A stretch of DNA of 18,815 nt from Flavobacteriaceae bacterium. GTDB lineage: Bacteria; Bacteroidota; Bacteroidia; Flavobacteriales; Flavobacteriaceae. Shown in pieces: positions 7,399 to 16,523 of this stretch. How positions within the stretch are numbered: position 1 is the stretch's first letter; every line of letters starts with the position of its first letter. The position numbers and the translations under genes are program-made. Where the stretch lies: positions 1 through 18,815 of the forward strand of contig JAUYUF010000306.1 of assembly GCA_030694835.1 (NCBI GenBank), given 5' to 3'. Below the pieces are notes generated by a model that did no database searches, had not been told where the DNA came from, and was given only the letters and a program-made list of their open reading frames with translations.

Positions 7399-7406
7399 TA
7401 GTTTTG
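7399..7406 (+). promoter_or_regulatory. -7 promoter element for purH
   Basis: TAGTTTTG matches TAnnTTTG and lies 22 bp before the purH ATG, giving a leader of roughly 15-20 nt. No good TTG -33 box is seen at the expected distance. I see no riboswitch-like structure in the 78-bp gap. Confidence 0.45.
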
Positions 7407-7428
7407 TAATCACAACAAAAACACAACG

Positions 7429-8952
7429 ATGAATTCATTAATTACAGCAAAATCAGCTCTTATTTCCGTATTTTACAAAGATGGATTGGCTGCTATCGTA
7501 AAAAAACTCCACGATTTAGGCATTGTTTTATACGCAACCGGTGGCACCGAAAAGTTCATAAAAGATTTAAATATCCCCGTTATACCTGTTGATACCGTTA
7601 CAAATTTTCCAGAAATTTTAGGCGGAAGGGTCAAAACTTTGCATCCCAATATTTTTGGAGGCATTTTACATCGCAGAAATTTAGAAGCTGATAAAATTGA
7701 AGTAGAAAAACACCAAATTCCTTCTATTGATATTGTTATTGTAGATTTGTATCCCTTTGAAAAAACTGTTGCAGCCAATTTTTCTGAGGAAGAAATTATT
7801 GAAAAAATTGATATTGGTGGCATTTCACTAATTAGAGCTGCGGCTAAAAATTTTAACGATGTTTTATGCGTTTCGTCCAGCCATCAATACAATGATTTTT
7901 TAGCAATGTTAAATACTCAAAACGGACAAACAACTTTGGCACAGCGCAAAAAGTTTGCCGCTAATGCATTTAATATTTCGAGTCATTATGATACCGCCAT
8001 TTTTAATTATTTAAATGATGACATATCGTTTAAACAGAGTTTTACTACCCATAAAACCTTGCGATATGGCGAAAATCCGCATCAAAGTGGCTATTTTTTT
8101 GGCGATTTAAACAGCGTTTTTAATCAAATTCACGGTAAAGAACTTTCCTATAATAATTTATTAGATGTGGATGCTGCCATCAATTTGATACAAGAATTTC
8201 AACAAGAAACGCCCACTTTTGCCATTTTAAAACACAACAATGCGTGCGGAATTGCACAAAGAGCAAATTTAAAAGCTGCTTATATTGATGCTTTAGCTGG
8301 TGATCCCATCTCAGCTTTTGGAGGTGTTTTAATTTCAAATACGACCATTGACACCGCAACTGCACAAGAAATAAATTCCTTATTTTTTGAAATTTTGATT
8401 GCTCCTGCTTTTGAAGATTCGGCTTTAAAAATTTTAAAATCAAAAAAGAACAGAATTTTATTGGTTCAAAAAACAACTGATTTTTCTAAAAATCAATATA
8501 GAACCATTTTAAACGGTGTTTTAGTTCAAGAAAAAGATCTTAAATCTGAAATTAAAGCAGCTTTAAAAACTGTAACAATAGAAAAACCATCAGCAAATGA
8601 AATAAATGATTTGTTATTTGCCGCCAAAATTTGCAAACACACCAAATCTAACGCCATTGTTTTGGTTAAAAATTTACAACTTTTAGCAAGCGGAACCGGT
8701 CAGACTAGCAGAGTAGATGCGCTAAATCAGGCCATTCATAAAGCCAAACATTTTCATTTTAATTTAAATAATGCAGTGATGGCAAGCGATGCATTTTTTC
8801 CTTTTCCAGATTGTGTAGCCATAGCACATCAAGAAAAAATATCGGCTATCATTCAGCCCGGGGGCTCTATCAATGATCAATTATCAATTGATTTTTGCGA
8901 TGAAAATAAAATGTCTATGGTCTTAACCGGAATACGTCATTTTAAACATTAA
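7429..8952 (+). CDS. purH: Bifunctional AICAR formyltransferase / IMP cyclohydrolase
   Basis: This enzyme catalyses the last two steps of de novo purine synthesis: formylation of AICAR by 10-formyl-THF to FAICAR, then ring closure to IMP, in the cytoplasm. At 507 residues it is full length. The N-terminal MGS-like cyclohydrolase domain (about 1-145) shows YATGGT, GGRVKTLHP and GGILHRR. The C-terminal transformylase domain shows LRYGENPHQ, LSYNNLLD, the catalytic Lys268-His269 pair in ILKHNNACG, DPISAFGG, SGTGQTSRVDA, MASDAFFPFPD and PGGSINDQ. It stands as a single gene between the GAF operon and mreB, with its own -7 element and a different -7 element for mreB just after its stop. Confidence 0.97.
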   Translation: MNSLITAKSALISVFYKDGLAAIVKKLHDLGIVLYATGGTEKFIKDLNIPVIPVDTVTNFPEILGGRVKTLHPNIFGGILHRRNLEADKIEVEKHQIPSIDIVIVDLYPFEKTVAANFSEEEIIEKIDIGGISLIRAAAKNFNDVLCVSSSHQYNDFLAMLNTQNGQTTLAQRKKFAANAFNISSHYDTAIFNYLNDDISFKQSFTTHKTLRYGENPHQSGYFFGDLNSVFNQIHGKELSYNNLLDVDAAINLIQEFQQETPTFAILKHNNACGIAQRANLKAAYIDALAGDPISAFGGVLISNTTIDTATAQEINSLFFEILIAPAFEDSALKILKSKKNRILLVQKTTDFSKNQYRTILNGVLVQEKDLKSEIKAALKTVTIEKPSANEINDLLFAAKICKHTKSNAIVLVKNLQLLASGTGQTSRVDALNQAIHKAKHFHFNLNNAVMASDAFFPFPDCVAIAHQEKISAIIQPGGSINDQLSIDFCDENKMSMVLTGIRHFKH

Positions 8953-8958
8953 TTTTCT

Positions 8959-8966
8959 TAACTTTG
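8959..8966 (+). promoter_or_regulatory. -7 promoter element for the mre-mrdA-rodA operon
   Basis: TAACTTTG is an exact TAnnTTTG match, 7 bp after the purH stop and 36 bp before the mreB ATG. No clear TTG box is seen at 17-23 nt spacing; an AT-rich tract fills that region. Confidence 0.5.
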
Positions 8967-9002
8967 CAAACATTATAAAAATTTAATACTTAAGTAAATA
9001 CT

Positions 9003-10031
9003 ATGGGTTTTTTCGACTTTATGACAGAAGATATTGCGATTGATTTAGGAACTGCAAATACCTTAATTATACATGATGGAAAAGTAGTGATTGATGCACC
9101 ATCAATAGTTGCAAGAGATCGTTCTACTGGCAAAATTATTGCAGTTGGTAAAGAAGCGAGTTTAATGCAGGGAAAAACGCATGAAAACATCAAAACTATC
9201 AGGCCTTTAAAAGATGGTGTAATTGCAGATTTTCAGGCATCAGAAGAAATGATTAAAGAATTTATCCGAAGTATTCCCAGTATTAAAAATAAGTTTTTTT
9301 CACCCTCACTTAGAATGGTAATTTGTATTCCATCGGGTATTACAGAAGTTGAAAAACGTGCAGTTCGCGATTCTGCCGAACATATGAATGCCAAAGAAAT
9401 ATACCTCATTCACGAACCTATGGCAGCAGCTATTGGTATCGGAATTGACATTATGAAACCAACCGGAAATATGATTATTGATATTGGAGGAGGCACAACC
9501 GAGATTGCAGTGATTGCTTTGGGTGGTATTGTTTGCGACAAATCTATCAAAGTTGCAGGCGATGTTTTTACCGCTGATATTTCTTATTTTATGCGTACCC
9601 AGCACAACCTTTCTATCGGTGAAAAAACGGCTGAAAATGTTAAAATTCAAATTGGTGCCGCTACAGAAGATTTAGAAGCACCGCCAGAAGATATGATGGT
9701 TCAAGGTCGCGATTTACTAAGTGGCAAACCAAAACAAGTTCAAGTTTCATATCGCGAAATTGCCAAAGCACTAGACAAAAGTATTTTAAGAATTGAAGAT
9801 GCAATTATGGAAACCTTATCACAAACGCCGCCAGAATTATCGGCCGATATTTATAATACCGGTATTTATTTGGCAGGTGGTGGATCTATGCTTCGCGGAT
9901 TAGACAAACGTATTTCTCGCAAAACAGATTTACCAGTTTATGTTGCTGAAGACCCACTTAGAGCGGTAGTAAGAGGTACTGGACTTGCACTAAAAGACCT
10001 AGAAAAATACAAAAATATATTGATGAAATAG
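9003..10031 (+). CDS. mreB: Rod shape-determining protein MreB (actin-like)
   Basis: A 342-residue bacterial actin homologue that forms membrane-bound filaments guiding the elongasome. The nucleotide-binding signatures of the actin/Hsp70 fold are intact: phosphate 1 loop DLGTANTL near residues 15-22, phosphate 2 loop DIGGGTTEIAV near 160, and adenosine motif LAGGGSMLRGL near 296. The first codons encode MGFFDFMT, a short hydrophobic start that may serve as membrane anchor. It is the first gene of a five-gene elongation operon, and mreC begins 19 bp after its TAG stop. Length is normal for the family. Confidence 0.98.
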   Translation: MGFFDFMTEDIAIDLGTANTLIIHDGKVVIDAPSIVARDRSTGKIIAVGKEASLMQGKTHENIKTIRPLKDGVIADFQASEEMIKEFIRSIPSIKNKFFSPSLRMVICIPSGITEVEKRAVRDSAEHMNAKEIYLIHEPMAAAIGIGIDIMKPTGNMIIDIGGGTTEIAVIALGGIVCDKSIKVAGDVFTADISYFMRTQHNLSIGEKTAENVKIQIGAATEDLEAPPEDMMVQGRDLLSGKPKQVQVSYREIAKALDKSILRIEDAIMETLSQTPPELSADIYNTGIYLAGGGSMLRGLDKRISRKTDLPVYVAEDPLRAVVRGTGLALKDLEKYKNILMK

Positions 10032-10050
10032 TGAATAATAGTAGTTTCTG

Positions 10051-10872
10051 ATGCAACAAATTATCAATTTTTTAATAAGGAATCGTTACCTCCTATTGTT
10101 TTTGTTGCTGGAAATTATTGCTTTATTTTTTGTTATTCAAAGTCATTCCTACCACAAAAGCAAGTTTATTTCATCTTCCAATTCAATTGTTGGAGGAATT
10201 TATACTAAAACAAACAATATATCTAATTACTTTTCTCTTGCTAAAGAAAATCATCAGTTGGCTGAAGAAAATACAAATTTACGCAACTTACTTGCCAGAA
10301 GAAATAGCACTATTGACAGTGTTATTCATAAAGTAACAGACACTATTTATCATCAAGAATATCATTATATTACAGCAAAAATCATCAATAATAGTTACGC
10401 TAAACGCAATAATTATTTAACAATCAATAAAGGATTAAAACACGGAATCCATAAAGATATGGGAGTTATTTTACCCAATGGTATTGTTGGTGTAATACAA
10501 GATGTTTCACAAAATTTTGCTACTATTTTATCGTTGCTCAATGAAAATTCTAAGATTAATGTAGGGGTAAAAAACAATAATCACTTTGGTACTTTGGCGT
10601 GGAATGGAAAAAGTTATGAAGAAGCGCAACTACTTGATTTTCCAAGACGAGCTGCACTTAAAATTGGTGATACCATTGTGACGGGTGGAAAATCAGTATT
10701 ATTTCCAGAAGGCATTCCTGTAGGAATTATCAAAAGTCTTAATTTAAGAAATAATTACTATGAAAATATCACCATAACACTTCTAACTGATATGAGTAAT
10801 TTAGGGTATGTATATGTTGTTAATAATATTGATAAAAAAGAGATTGAAAATCTAGAAAAAAAACATGAGTAA
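10051..10872 (+). CDS. mreC: Rod shape-determining protein MreC
   Basis: A 273-residue bitopic elongasome scaffold. It has an N-terminal membrane anchor at about residues 12-30, a periplasmic coiled coil at about 60-85 (KENHQLAEENTNLRNLL), and a beta-rich C-terminal half with the family landmarks NYLTINKG, GIHKDMGV, GVIQDVS and GDTIVTGG. In the family it binds and activates PBP2 (mrdA, two genes downstream) and links MreB to the periplasm. The C-terminus ends in a short charged tail. Its stop overlaps the mreD start by 8 bp, indicating coupled translation. Confidence 0.95.
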   Translation: MQQIINFLIRNRYLLLFLLLEIIALFFVIQSHSYHKSKFISSSNSIVGGIYTKTNNISNYFSLAKENHQLAEENTNLRNLLARRNSTIDSVIHKVTDTIYHQEYHYITAKIINNSYAKRNNYLTINKGLKHGIHKDMGVILPNGIVGVIQDVSQNFATILSLLNENSKINVGVKNNNHFGTLAWNGKSYEEAQLLDFPRRAALKIGDTIVTGGKSVLFPEGIPVGIIKSLNLRNNYYENITITLLTDMSNLGYVYVVNNIDKKEIENLEKKHE

Positions 10873-11374
10873 TATTTTTTTTAGCCACGCATTTCGATTT
10901 GTTGGATTAGTTTTTTTACAAATCCTGATTTTCAATAATATTAATTTATTTGGTTATTTAAACCCATATCCTTACATCGCTTTTGTTTTTTTATTTCCCT
11001 TTAAAAAAGAAAGAAGTGCTTTACTGATTCTAAGTTTTTTAATTGGATTAACTATAGACTTTTTTACTGATTCTGGAGGAATTCATGCTGCATCAACATT
11101 ATTCATAGCATACTTCAGATTATATTTTGTACGATTAATTCTTAGAAAATCTGAATTTGAATATTATACTTTTCAAATAACTTCTATTTCAGTTGATAAA
11201 GTTTTAATGTATTTCTTTGTGTTGATATTAATTCATCATTTCATGATGTTTAGTTTAGAGTTTTTTGATATTCAATCTATTTTTGAAATTCTTAAAAGAA
11301 CTTTACTTTCAACTATTTTTACATTTCTAGTTACTATCTTTGGATATTTTATTTTAGTTAGCAAGAGTAAATAA
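10865..11374 (+). CDS. mreD: Rod shape-determining protein MreD
   Basis: A 169-residue inner membrane protein with about five hydrophobic segments. Typical MreD features are an N-terminal hydrophobic start, LNPYPYIAFVFLFPF, and a FLIGLTIDFFTDSGGIHAAS motif that matches the conserved GLxxD...G-H region. In the elongasome it partners MreC and tunes PBP2 activity. The start overlaps mreC by 8 bp and the stop is joined directly to the mrdA start (TAAATG), so all are one transcript with likely re-initiation. Confidence 0.92.
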   Translation: MSNIFFSHAFRFVGLVFLQILIFNNINLFGYLNPYPYIAFVFLFPFKKERSALLILSFLIGLTIDFFTDSGGIHAASTLFIAYFRLYFVRLILRKSEFEYYTFQITSISVDKVLMYFFVLILIHHFMMFSLEFFDIQSIFEILKRTLLSTIFTFLVTIFGYFILVSKSK

Positions 11375-13255
11375 ATGCGTAGAGGATTATTACTTTTTTA
11401 TTTTATAATTATTGTAGGAGCCATTTTTATATTTCGCTTATTTTATATTCAAATTATTGATGATGAGTATAGAATTTCTCCACTTAATAATTCTGCTGTA
11501 AGGGTCAATTATGATTATCCAGAACGAGGTTATGTTTTTGATAGAAATGGAGTTTTATTAGCTGCCAATCAACCATCATATGATATTATGGTGATTCCGC
11601 GTGAAATAAAAGATTTAGACACTCTAGAATTATGCAATTTAATTAAGATTGATATAAGTGAATTTGTTAAAAAAATAGAAAAATCAAAAATCTATTCACC
11701 TTATTTACCTTCTGTTTTCTTATCACAAATCACAAAAGATGAGTATGCATATATCCAAGAAAAGATGTATAAATTCAAAGGATTTTATATCCAAAGTAGA
11801 TCTCAACGTGAATATATGGTTAATTCTGCAGCAAATGTTTTAGGCTATATCAGTGAAGTTAATGATGATTTAATTCAAAAAAATCCATATTATCAATCAG
11901 GAGAATTAATTGGAGCACAGGGAATTGAAAAACAATATGAAGAAATTCTTCGAGGTAAAAAAGGAATGAAATTTATTCAGAAAGATCGTTTCAATAGAGA
12001 AATTGGTTCTTATAGAGAGGGGACGTTTGATTCTTTACCAGAACCTGGGAGTGATATCACCTTAACAATTGATATCGCTTTACAACAATACGGCGAGAAA
12101 CTTATGCAAAACAAGCGTGGCGGAATTGTTGCTATTGACCCTAAAACTGGTGAAATTTTAACACTAATTTCAATGCCAACTTATAATCCAAATTTAATGG
12201 TTGGTAAAGAACGATCTAAAAACTCAGTTAAATTATTTGGCGATAAGTTTAATATGCCAATGTATGACAGATCTCTTCAAGCACAGTATCCACCAGGTTC
12301 ACCATTTAAAATAGTAAATGCACTTGTCGGATTGCAAGAAGGAGTTATTACACCAGAAACAAGTTTTTATTGTTATCACGGATATCAATATGGCTCTAGT
12401 TCAAAAGCATTTATGGCCTGTCATTGCGGAGTAGTAAATTATCCTATAAAACTTAATATGGCAATCTATAAATCATGTAATGCCTATTTTGCAAATGTTT
12501 ACAAAAGAACTATCGATAAATATAAATCACCATCTAAGGGAATAGACGCTTGGAGTGCACATATGCATAGCTTTGGTTTAGGTGATTTTTTAGGATATGA
12601 TTTGCCAATTGGAAGACGGGGGCATATTCCAAATTCAGAGTATTACAATAAAAATTACAAAAATGGAAATTGGAGATCAACCGCTACAATTTCTAATGCA
12701 ATTGGACAAGGAGAAGTATTAACTACTCCCATTCAATTAGCAAATTTAACAGCAACTATTGCTAATAAAGGTTATTATTATACTCCTCATATCCTCAAAA
12801 AAATTACTGATAAACCATTTACAGATTTTAATCAGAAAAAAGTAACAACAATTGACACCAAACATTTTGAACCAATTATTGACGGAATGTTTCAAGTTTT
12901 TGAAATTGGAACAGCTAGATACTCAAGAATCGAAACTATTCAAATGTGTGGGAAAACTGGAACCGCAGAAAATTTTAAACGCATCAATGGCAGGAAAGTT
13001 CAATTTGAAGACCACTCTATTTTTATTGCATTTGCCCCAAAAGATAATCCCAAAATTGCAATTGCTATTTTTGTTGAAAATGGTGGTTTTGGTGCAACTA
13101 TTGCTGCACCAATTGCAAGTTTAATGATTGAAAAATATTTAACAGGAGAAGTTTTAAGAACGGCTATGGAACAAGGTATGATTGACAAAAGCCTAGAATA
13201 TCAATATCAAAAACAACTATTTTCATTAACAAGTTTTGAGAAAACAACGAAATAA
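11375..13255 (+). CDS. mrdA: Penicillin-binding protein 2 (elongation transpeptidase)
   Basis: A 626-residue class B PBP that cross-links peptidoglycan during lateral growth in complex with RodA. It has a signal anchor at about residues 5-24, then the pedestal/dimerisation region (RGYVFDRNGVLLAAN near 50, GAQGIEKQYEEIL near 185), then the transpeptidase domain. Catalytic motifs are complete: SxxK as Ser309-Lys312 (PPGSPFK), SxN as Ser367-Asn369 (KSCNAYF) and KTG at 527-529 (CGKTGTAEN). The sequence begins directly after the mreD stop, and its last 20 bp overlap rodA. Length is as expected for PBP2. Confidence 0.97.
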   Translation: MRRGLLLFYFIIIVGAIFIFRLFYIQIIDDEYRISPLNNSAVRVNYDYPERGYVFDRNGVLLAANQPSYDIMVIPREIKDLDTLELCNLIKIDISEFVKKIEKSKIYSPYLPSVFLSQITKDEYAYIQEKMYKFKGFYIQSRSQREYMVNSAANVLGYISEVNDDLIQKNPYYQSGELIGAQGIEKQYEEILRGKKGMKFIQKDRFNREIGSYREGTFDSLPEPGSDITLTIDIALQQYGEKLMQNKRGGIVAIDPKTGEILTLISMPTYNPNLMVGKERSKNSVKLFGDKFNMPMYDRSLQAQYPPGSPFKIVNALVGLQEGVITPETSFYCYHGYQYGSSSKAFMACHCGVVNYPIKLNMAIYKSCNAYFANVYKRTIDKYKSPSKGIDAWSAHMHSFGLGDFLGYDLPIGRRGHIPNSEYYNKNYKNGNWRSTATISNAIGQGEVLTTPIQLANLTATIANKGYYYTPHILKKITDKPFTDFNQKKVTTIDTKHFEPIIDGMFQVFEIGTARYSRIETIQMCGKTGTAENFKRINGRKVQFEDHSIFIAFAPKDNPKIAIAIFVENGGFGATIAAPIASLMIEKYLTGEVLRTAMEQGMIDKSLEYQYQKQLFSLTSFEKTTK

Positions 13256-14513
13256 TATTTTTTACGGAGCAGATTTATTGCTTATTCTACTCTATACCTC
13301 ACTAATTATATTAGGGTTAATTAATATTTTTTCTGTTTCTTCAACTGCTTCAAATTTTGAAGCTTTTAGTTTAAGTACTCGATTTGGAACTCAATTGCTT
13401 TGGATTGGACTAAGTATCCCTTTCATTATTTTTGTATTCTTTTTAGATGTTAAACTATACGAACGATTTTCATCAATTCTATACATATTCATTTTAATAA
13501 TTTTAGCAGGTTTATTTGTGTTTGGAAAAAATATCAATGGAGCAACCTCCTGGTACTCATTTGGTTCCTTTAATTTACAACCCTCAGAATTTGCCAAAGC
13601 AATTACAGCTCTTGCTGTTGCTAAAATTATCAGTGAAAGTCAATTTGATTTAAGAAAAGTTCGTTCACAATGGAAAGTTTTTTTGATAGTTTTACTTCCC
13701 GCAATTTTAATTGGATTACAACCTGATCCCGGTTCTGCGTTAGTGTATTTAGCTTTCTTCTTTGTTTTCTATAGAGAAGGACTACCTTGGTATTATATTT
13801 TCTTTGGAATGTTTGCTGTAATTTTATTTATCCTAACAATGGCTTTTGGCAAATTAACAATTCTAATTTCATTAATAGTATTAACCATTATATCATTCTT
13901 ATATCTCCGATTTATAAAAATGAGGAAGTTCAAAAAATTTGGAATTGATATTATAGTTATTCTTATACTTTCATCAACATTTGTTTTAAGTGTTGATTAT
14001 ATTTTTAACAATGTTTTTGAACAAAGACATCGAGATAGATTTATGGTGATTCTTGGAAAAACTTCTGACACCAAAGGAATAGGATATAATACTGATCAAT
14101 CAGTTTTAACAATTGGATCAGGCGGATTTATGGGAAAAGGTTATATGTATGGTGATAGAACTCGCGGAAAATTTGTTCCAGAACAAGACACTGATTACAT
14201 TTTTAGTACTATTGGTGAAGAATGGGGATTTGTTGGATCTTCATTAGTTATTGTCATTTTCACAGCTTTTTTACTTCGGATATTATATTTAGCAGAAAAA
14301 CAAAAAAACAAATTTAGTAGAATTTACGGGTATAGTGTGGTCTCTATTTTCTTCCTTCACTTTATGATTAATATCGGAATGGTTATAGGACTATTACCAA
14401 CTATTGGCATTCCTTTACCGTTCTTTAGTTACGGTGGTTCAGCTTTATTAGGATTTACTTTACTGCTCTTTATATTTATTAAATTAGACGCCAATAAGGT
14501 GTATGAATGGTAA
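13236..14513 (+). CDS. rodA: SEDS peptidoglycan glycosyltransferase RodA
   Basis: A 425-residue polytopic SEDS protein that polymerises lipid II and works with PBP2. Family motifs are FNLQPSEFAKA, LQPDPGSALVY, GFMGKGYMYG, EQDTDYIFSTIGEEWG and PLPFFSYGGSAL. Asp320 in DTDYIF matches the catalytic Asp262 of E. coli RodA. It is longer than E. coli RodA (370) because of extra hydrophobic and basic sequence around residues 215-265. The start appears to be TTG at 13236: an in-frame stop lies two codons further upstream and no early ATG follows. The first 20 bp lie inside mrdA, so translation is probably coupled. A strong terminator follows right after the stop. Confidence 0.95.
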   Translation: MRKQRNNIFYGADLLLILLYTSLIILGLINIFSVSSTASNFEAFSLSTRFGTQLLWIGLSIPFIIFVFFLDVKLYERFSSILYIFILIILAGLFVFGKNINGATSWYSFGSFNLQPSEFAKAITALAVAKIISESQFDLRKVRSQWKVFLIVLLPAILIGLQPDPGSALVYLAFFFVFYREGLPWYYIFFGMFAVILFILTMAFGKLTILISLIVLTIISFLYLRFIKMRKFKKFGIDIIVILILSSTFVLSVDYIFNNVFEQRHRDRFMVILGKTSDTKGIGYNTDQSVLTIGSGGFMGKGYMYGDRTRGKFVPEQDTDYIFSTIGEEWGFVGSSLVIVIFTAFLLRILYLAEKQKNKFSRIYGYSVVSIFFLHFMINIGMVIGLLPTIGIPLPFFSYGGSALLGFTLLLFIFIKLDANKVYEW

Positions 14514-14544
14514 AAAAAAAGAGCGTTTAAAAACGCTCTTTTTT
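14512..14544. terminator. Bidirectional terminator between rodA and rpsT
   Basis: Perfect stem GAGCGTTT/AAACGCTC at 14521-14538, flanked by an A-run on the left and a T-run (14539-14544) on the right. It works as an intrinsic terminator on both strands. It begins at the rodA stop codon and serves the convergent rodA and rpsT transcripts. Confidence 0.9.
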
Positions 14545-14560
14545 ACTTTAAATCTTTACT

Positions 14561-14815
14561 TTATGCGATAGAAGCTACATGTTTCATTAAACCAGATTTT
14601 AAATTTCCAGCTTTATTTTTATGAATAACATTGCTCTTAACTAATTTATCTAGCATTGATAAGACTGTAGGTAATTTACCTTCAGCAAATTCTTTATCAA
14701 TAGATGCACGCAAATCCCTAACAGCATTTCTAGTCGTTTTATGCTGATATTTATTTCTCAAGCGTTTCTCTTCGTTACTTCTAATTCTCTTTAATGCTGA
14801 TTTATGATTTGCCAT
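14561..14815 (-). CDS. rpsT: 30S ribosomal protein S20
   Basis: An 84-residue basic primary-binding protein of the 30S subunit that contacts 16S rRNA. It is recognised by MANHKSALKRIRSNEEKRLRN at the start, then the long helical hairpin (NAVRDLRASI, LDKLVKSNVIHKNKAG) and the end SGLMKHVASIA. Full length. It lies 30 bp downstream of tRNA-Glu on the same strand, with a promoter visible ahead of the tRNA and none clear in the gap, so the two are probably one transcript. Confidence 0.97.
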   Translation of the reverse strand: MANHKSALKRIRSNEEKRLRNKYQHKTTRNAVRDLRASIDKEFAEGKLPTVLSMLDKLVKSNVIHKNKAGNLKSGLMKHVASIA

Positions 14816-14845
14816 TGTATTATAATTTAATGTTCTTAAATTTTG

Positions 14846-14917
14846 TAGCCCGTAGGGGAGTCGAACCCCTCTTACCAGGATGAAAACCTGGCGTCCTAAC
14901 CGATAGACGAACGGGCC
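14846..14917 (-). tRNA. tRNA-Glu (anticodon TTC)
   Basis: A 72-nt cloverleaf. The acceptor arm is GGCCCGT paired with ACGGGCT (first pair G-U), D arm GTCT/GGAC, anticodon arm CCAGG-TTTTCAT-CCTGG with TTC at positions 34-36, variable loop TAAG, and T arm AGGGG-TTCGACT-CCCCT. The discriminator is A, and no CCA is encoded. It sits between proS and rpsT on the same strand. Confidence 0.97.
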
Positions 14918-14948
14918 ATGTGTTACTTACATTTTCACATTGCGAGTG

Positions 14949-14977
14949 CAAAGATACACCTATTTTCTATTTGTCAA
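14949..14977 (-). promoter_or_regulatory. Promoter for tRNA-Glu and rpsT
   Basis: On the minus strand a TTG (14977-14975) is followed after 18 nt by TATCTTTG (14956-14949), a full TTG-N18-TAnnTTTG Bacteroidetes promoter. The tRNA 5' end is 31 nt downstream of the element. Confidence 0.7.
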
Positions 14978-14996
14978 AATTTATTTTAAAAATTTT

Positions 14997-16472
14997 TTAA
15001 TAGGCTTTTGCAAATAGCACTTTTCGCTGTGAAGGCTTGCCAGTAAAGACACAAACACCTGTTTGATTATCAGAATTTAAAGGGATACAACGTATTGTTG
15101 CCTTAGTTAATTCCTTAATTTTTTCTTCTGTTTCTGAAGTTCCATCCCAATGAGCTGAAACAAAACCACCTTTATTTTCTAAAACATCTTTAAATGATTC
15201 AAAATTTTCAACTTCTGTAATATGAGAATCTCTATAAGATAACGCTTTTTCAAATAAATCGGCTTGAATTTGTTTTAATAAATTCTCAATATATAAAGGT
15301 GCTTCATCAAAAGTAATAACCTTTTTCTCTAATGTATCTCTTCTTGCAATTTCTAAAGTTCCATTTTCCAAATCACGTGGACCAATAGCTAATCTTACAG
15401 GAACGCCTTTTAATTCATATTCAGCAAATTTCCATCCTGGAGAATGTGTTGTTCTCTGATCTAATTTTACAGAAATTCCTTTTGATTTTAAATGCTTTAT
15501 AATATCCGATGCTTTTTCAATAATCTGATCTAATTGCTCCTCTGTTTTATGAATAGGAACGATTACAACCTGAATAGGTGCTAAATTTGGTGGCAATACT
15601 AACCCATTATCATCTGAATGTGTCATAATTAACGCACCTATTAAGCGTGTTGAAACACCCCATGAAGTTGCCCAAACAAATTCTTGTTTACCTTCTTTTG
15701 AAGTAAATTTCACATCAAATGCCTTTGCAAAATTTTGACCCAAAAAGTGAGAAGTTCCTGCTTGTAATGCTTTTCCGTCTTGCATCAAAGCTTCAATACA
15801 ATAGGTTTCTAAAGCACCTGCAAAACGTTCATTCACTGACTTAACTCCTTTTACAACTGGCATCGCCATAAAATTCTCAGCAAATTCAGCATATACGTTC
15901 ATCATTAGTTCAGCCTCTGTAATTGCTTCCGCTTTTGTAGCATGTGCAGTATGACCTTCTTGCCATAAAAATTCAGTAGTTCTTAAAAATAAGCGGGTTC
16001 GCATTTCCCATCGAACTACATTGGCCCACTGATTAATTAAAAGAGGTAAATCTCTATAAGATTGAACCCATTTGCGATACGTATCCCAAATAATAGTTTC
16101 TGAAGTTGGACGAACAATTAATTCTTCTTCTAATTTAGCGTCAGGATCAACAATAATTCCACTTCCGTCTTCAGCATTTTTTAGTCGATAATGGGTAACA
16201 ACGGCGCATTCTTTGGCAAAACCAGCAACATGACTGGCTTCTTTGCTAAAATACGATTTGGGGATCAATAGTGGGAAATAAGCGTTTTGGTGTCCTGTTT
16301 CCTTGAACAATCTATCCAATTCTGCTTGCATTTTTTCCCAAATAGCATAGCCATACGGCTTAATAACCATAAATCCTCTAACACCCGAATTTTCAGCTAA
16401 ATCAGCATTTAATACTAAATCATTATACCATTTAGAGTAATCTTCACTTCGTTTTGTTAATTTATTTCCCAT
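14997..16472 (-). CDS. proS: Prolyl-tRNA synthetase (short, archaeal/eukaryotic-type)
   Basis: A 491-residue class IIa synthetase that attaches proline to tRNA-Pro in the cytoplasm. It is the short form without the INS editing domain of E. coli ProRS. Visible elements are GVRGFMVIKPYGYAIWEKMQ (motif 1 region), VRPTSETIIW, motif 2 (RTTEFLWQEGHTAHAT), GTSHFLGQNFAKAF, motif 3 (WGVSTRLIGALIMTHSD), the anticodon-binding domain from about residue 300, and the C-terminal extension ending RKVLFAKAY with the family's terminal Tyr. Only Cys residues in IRCIP and TGVCV remain in the extension's zinc-site region, so bound zinc is uncertain. It is divergent from the Tyr-rich lipoprotein gene and shares a promoter region with it. 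Confidence 0.97.
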   Translation of the reverse strand: MGNKLTKRSEDYSKWYNDLVLNADLAENSGVRGFMVIKPYGYAIWEKMQAELDRLFKETGHQNAYFPLLIPKSYFSKEASHVAGFAKECAVVTHYRLKNAEDGSGIIVDPDAKLEEELIVRPTSETIIWDTYRKWVQSYRDLPLLINQWANVVRWEMRTRLFLRTTEFLWQEGHTAHATKAEAITEAELMMNVYAEFAENFMAMPVVKGVKSVNERFAGALETYCIEALMQDGKALQAGTSHFLGQNFAKAFDVKFTSKEGKQEFVWATSWGVSTRLIGALIMTHSDDNGLVLPPNLAPIQVVIVPIHKTEEQLDQIIEKASDIIKHLKSKGISVKLDQRTTHSPGWKFAEYELKGVPVRLAIGPRDLENGTLEIARRDTLEKKVITFDEAPLYIENLLKQIQADLFEKALSYRDSHITEVENFESFKDVLENKGGFVSAHWDGTSETEEKIKELTKATIRCIPLNSDNQTGVCVFTGKPSQRKVLFAKAY

Positions 16473-16523
16473 CAGCTTATATTTGGCACAAATATTGTAA
16501 ATTTAAATTCAATTAATAGTTGA

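Noticed and set aside
14957..14999. AT-rich tract after proS as an intrinsic terminator
   Set aside because: The pairing is purely A/T and poorly defined. The stretch contains the tRNA promoter instead.
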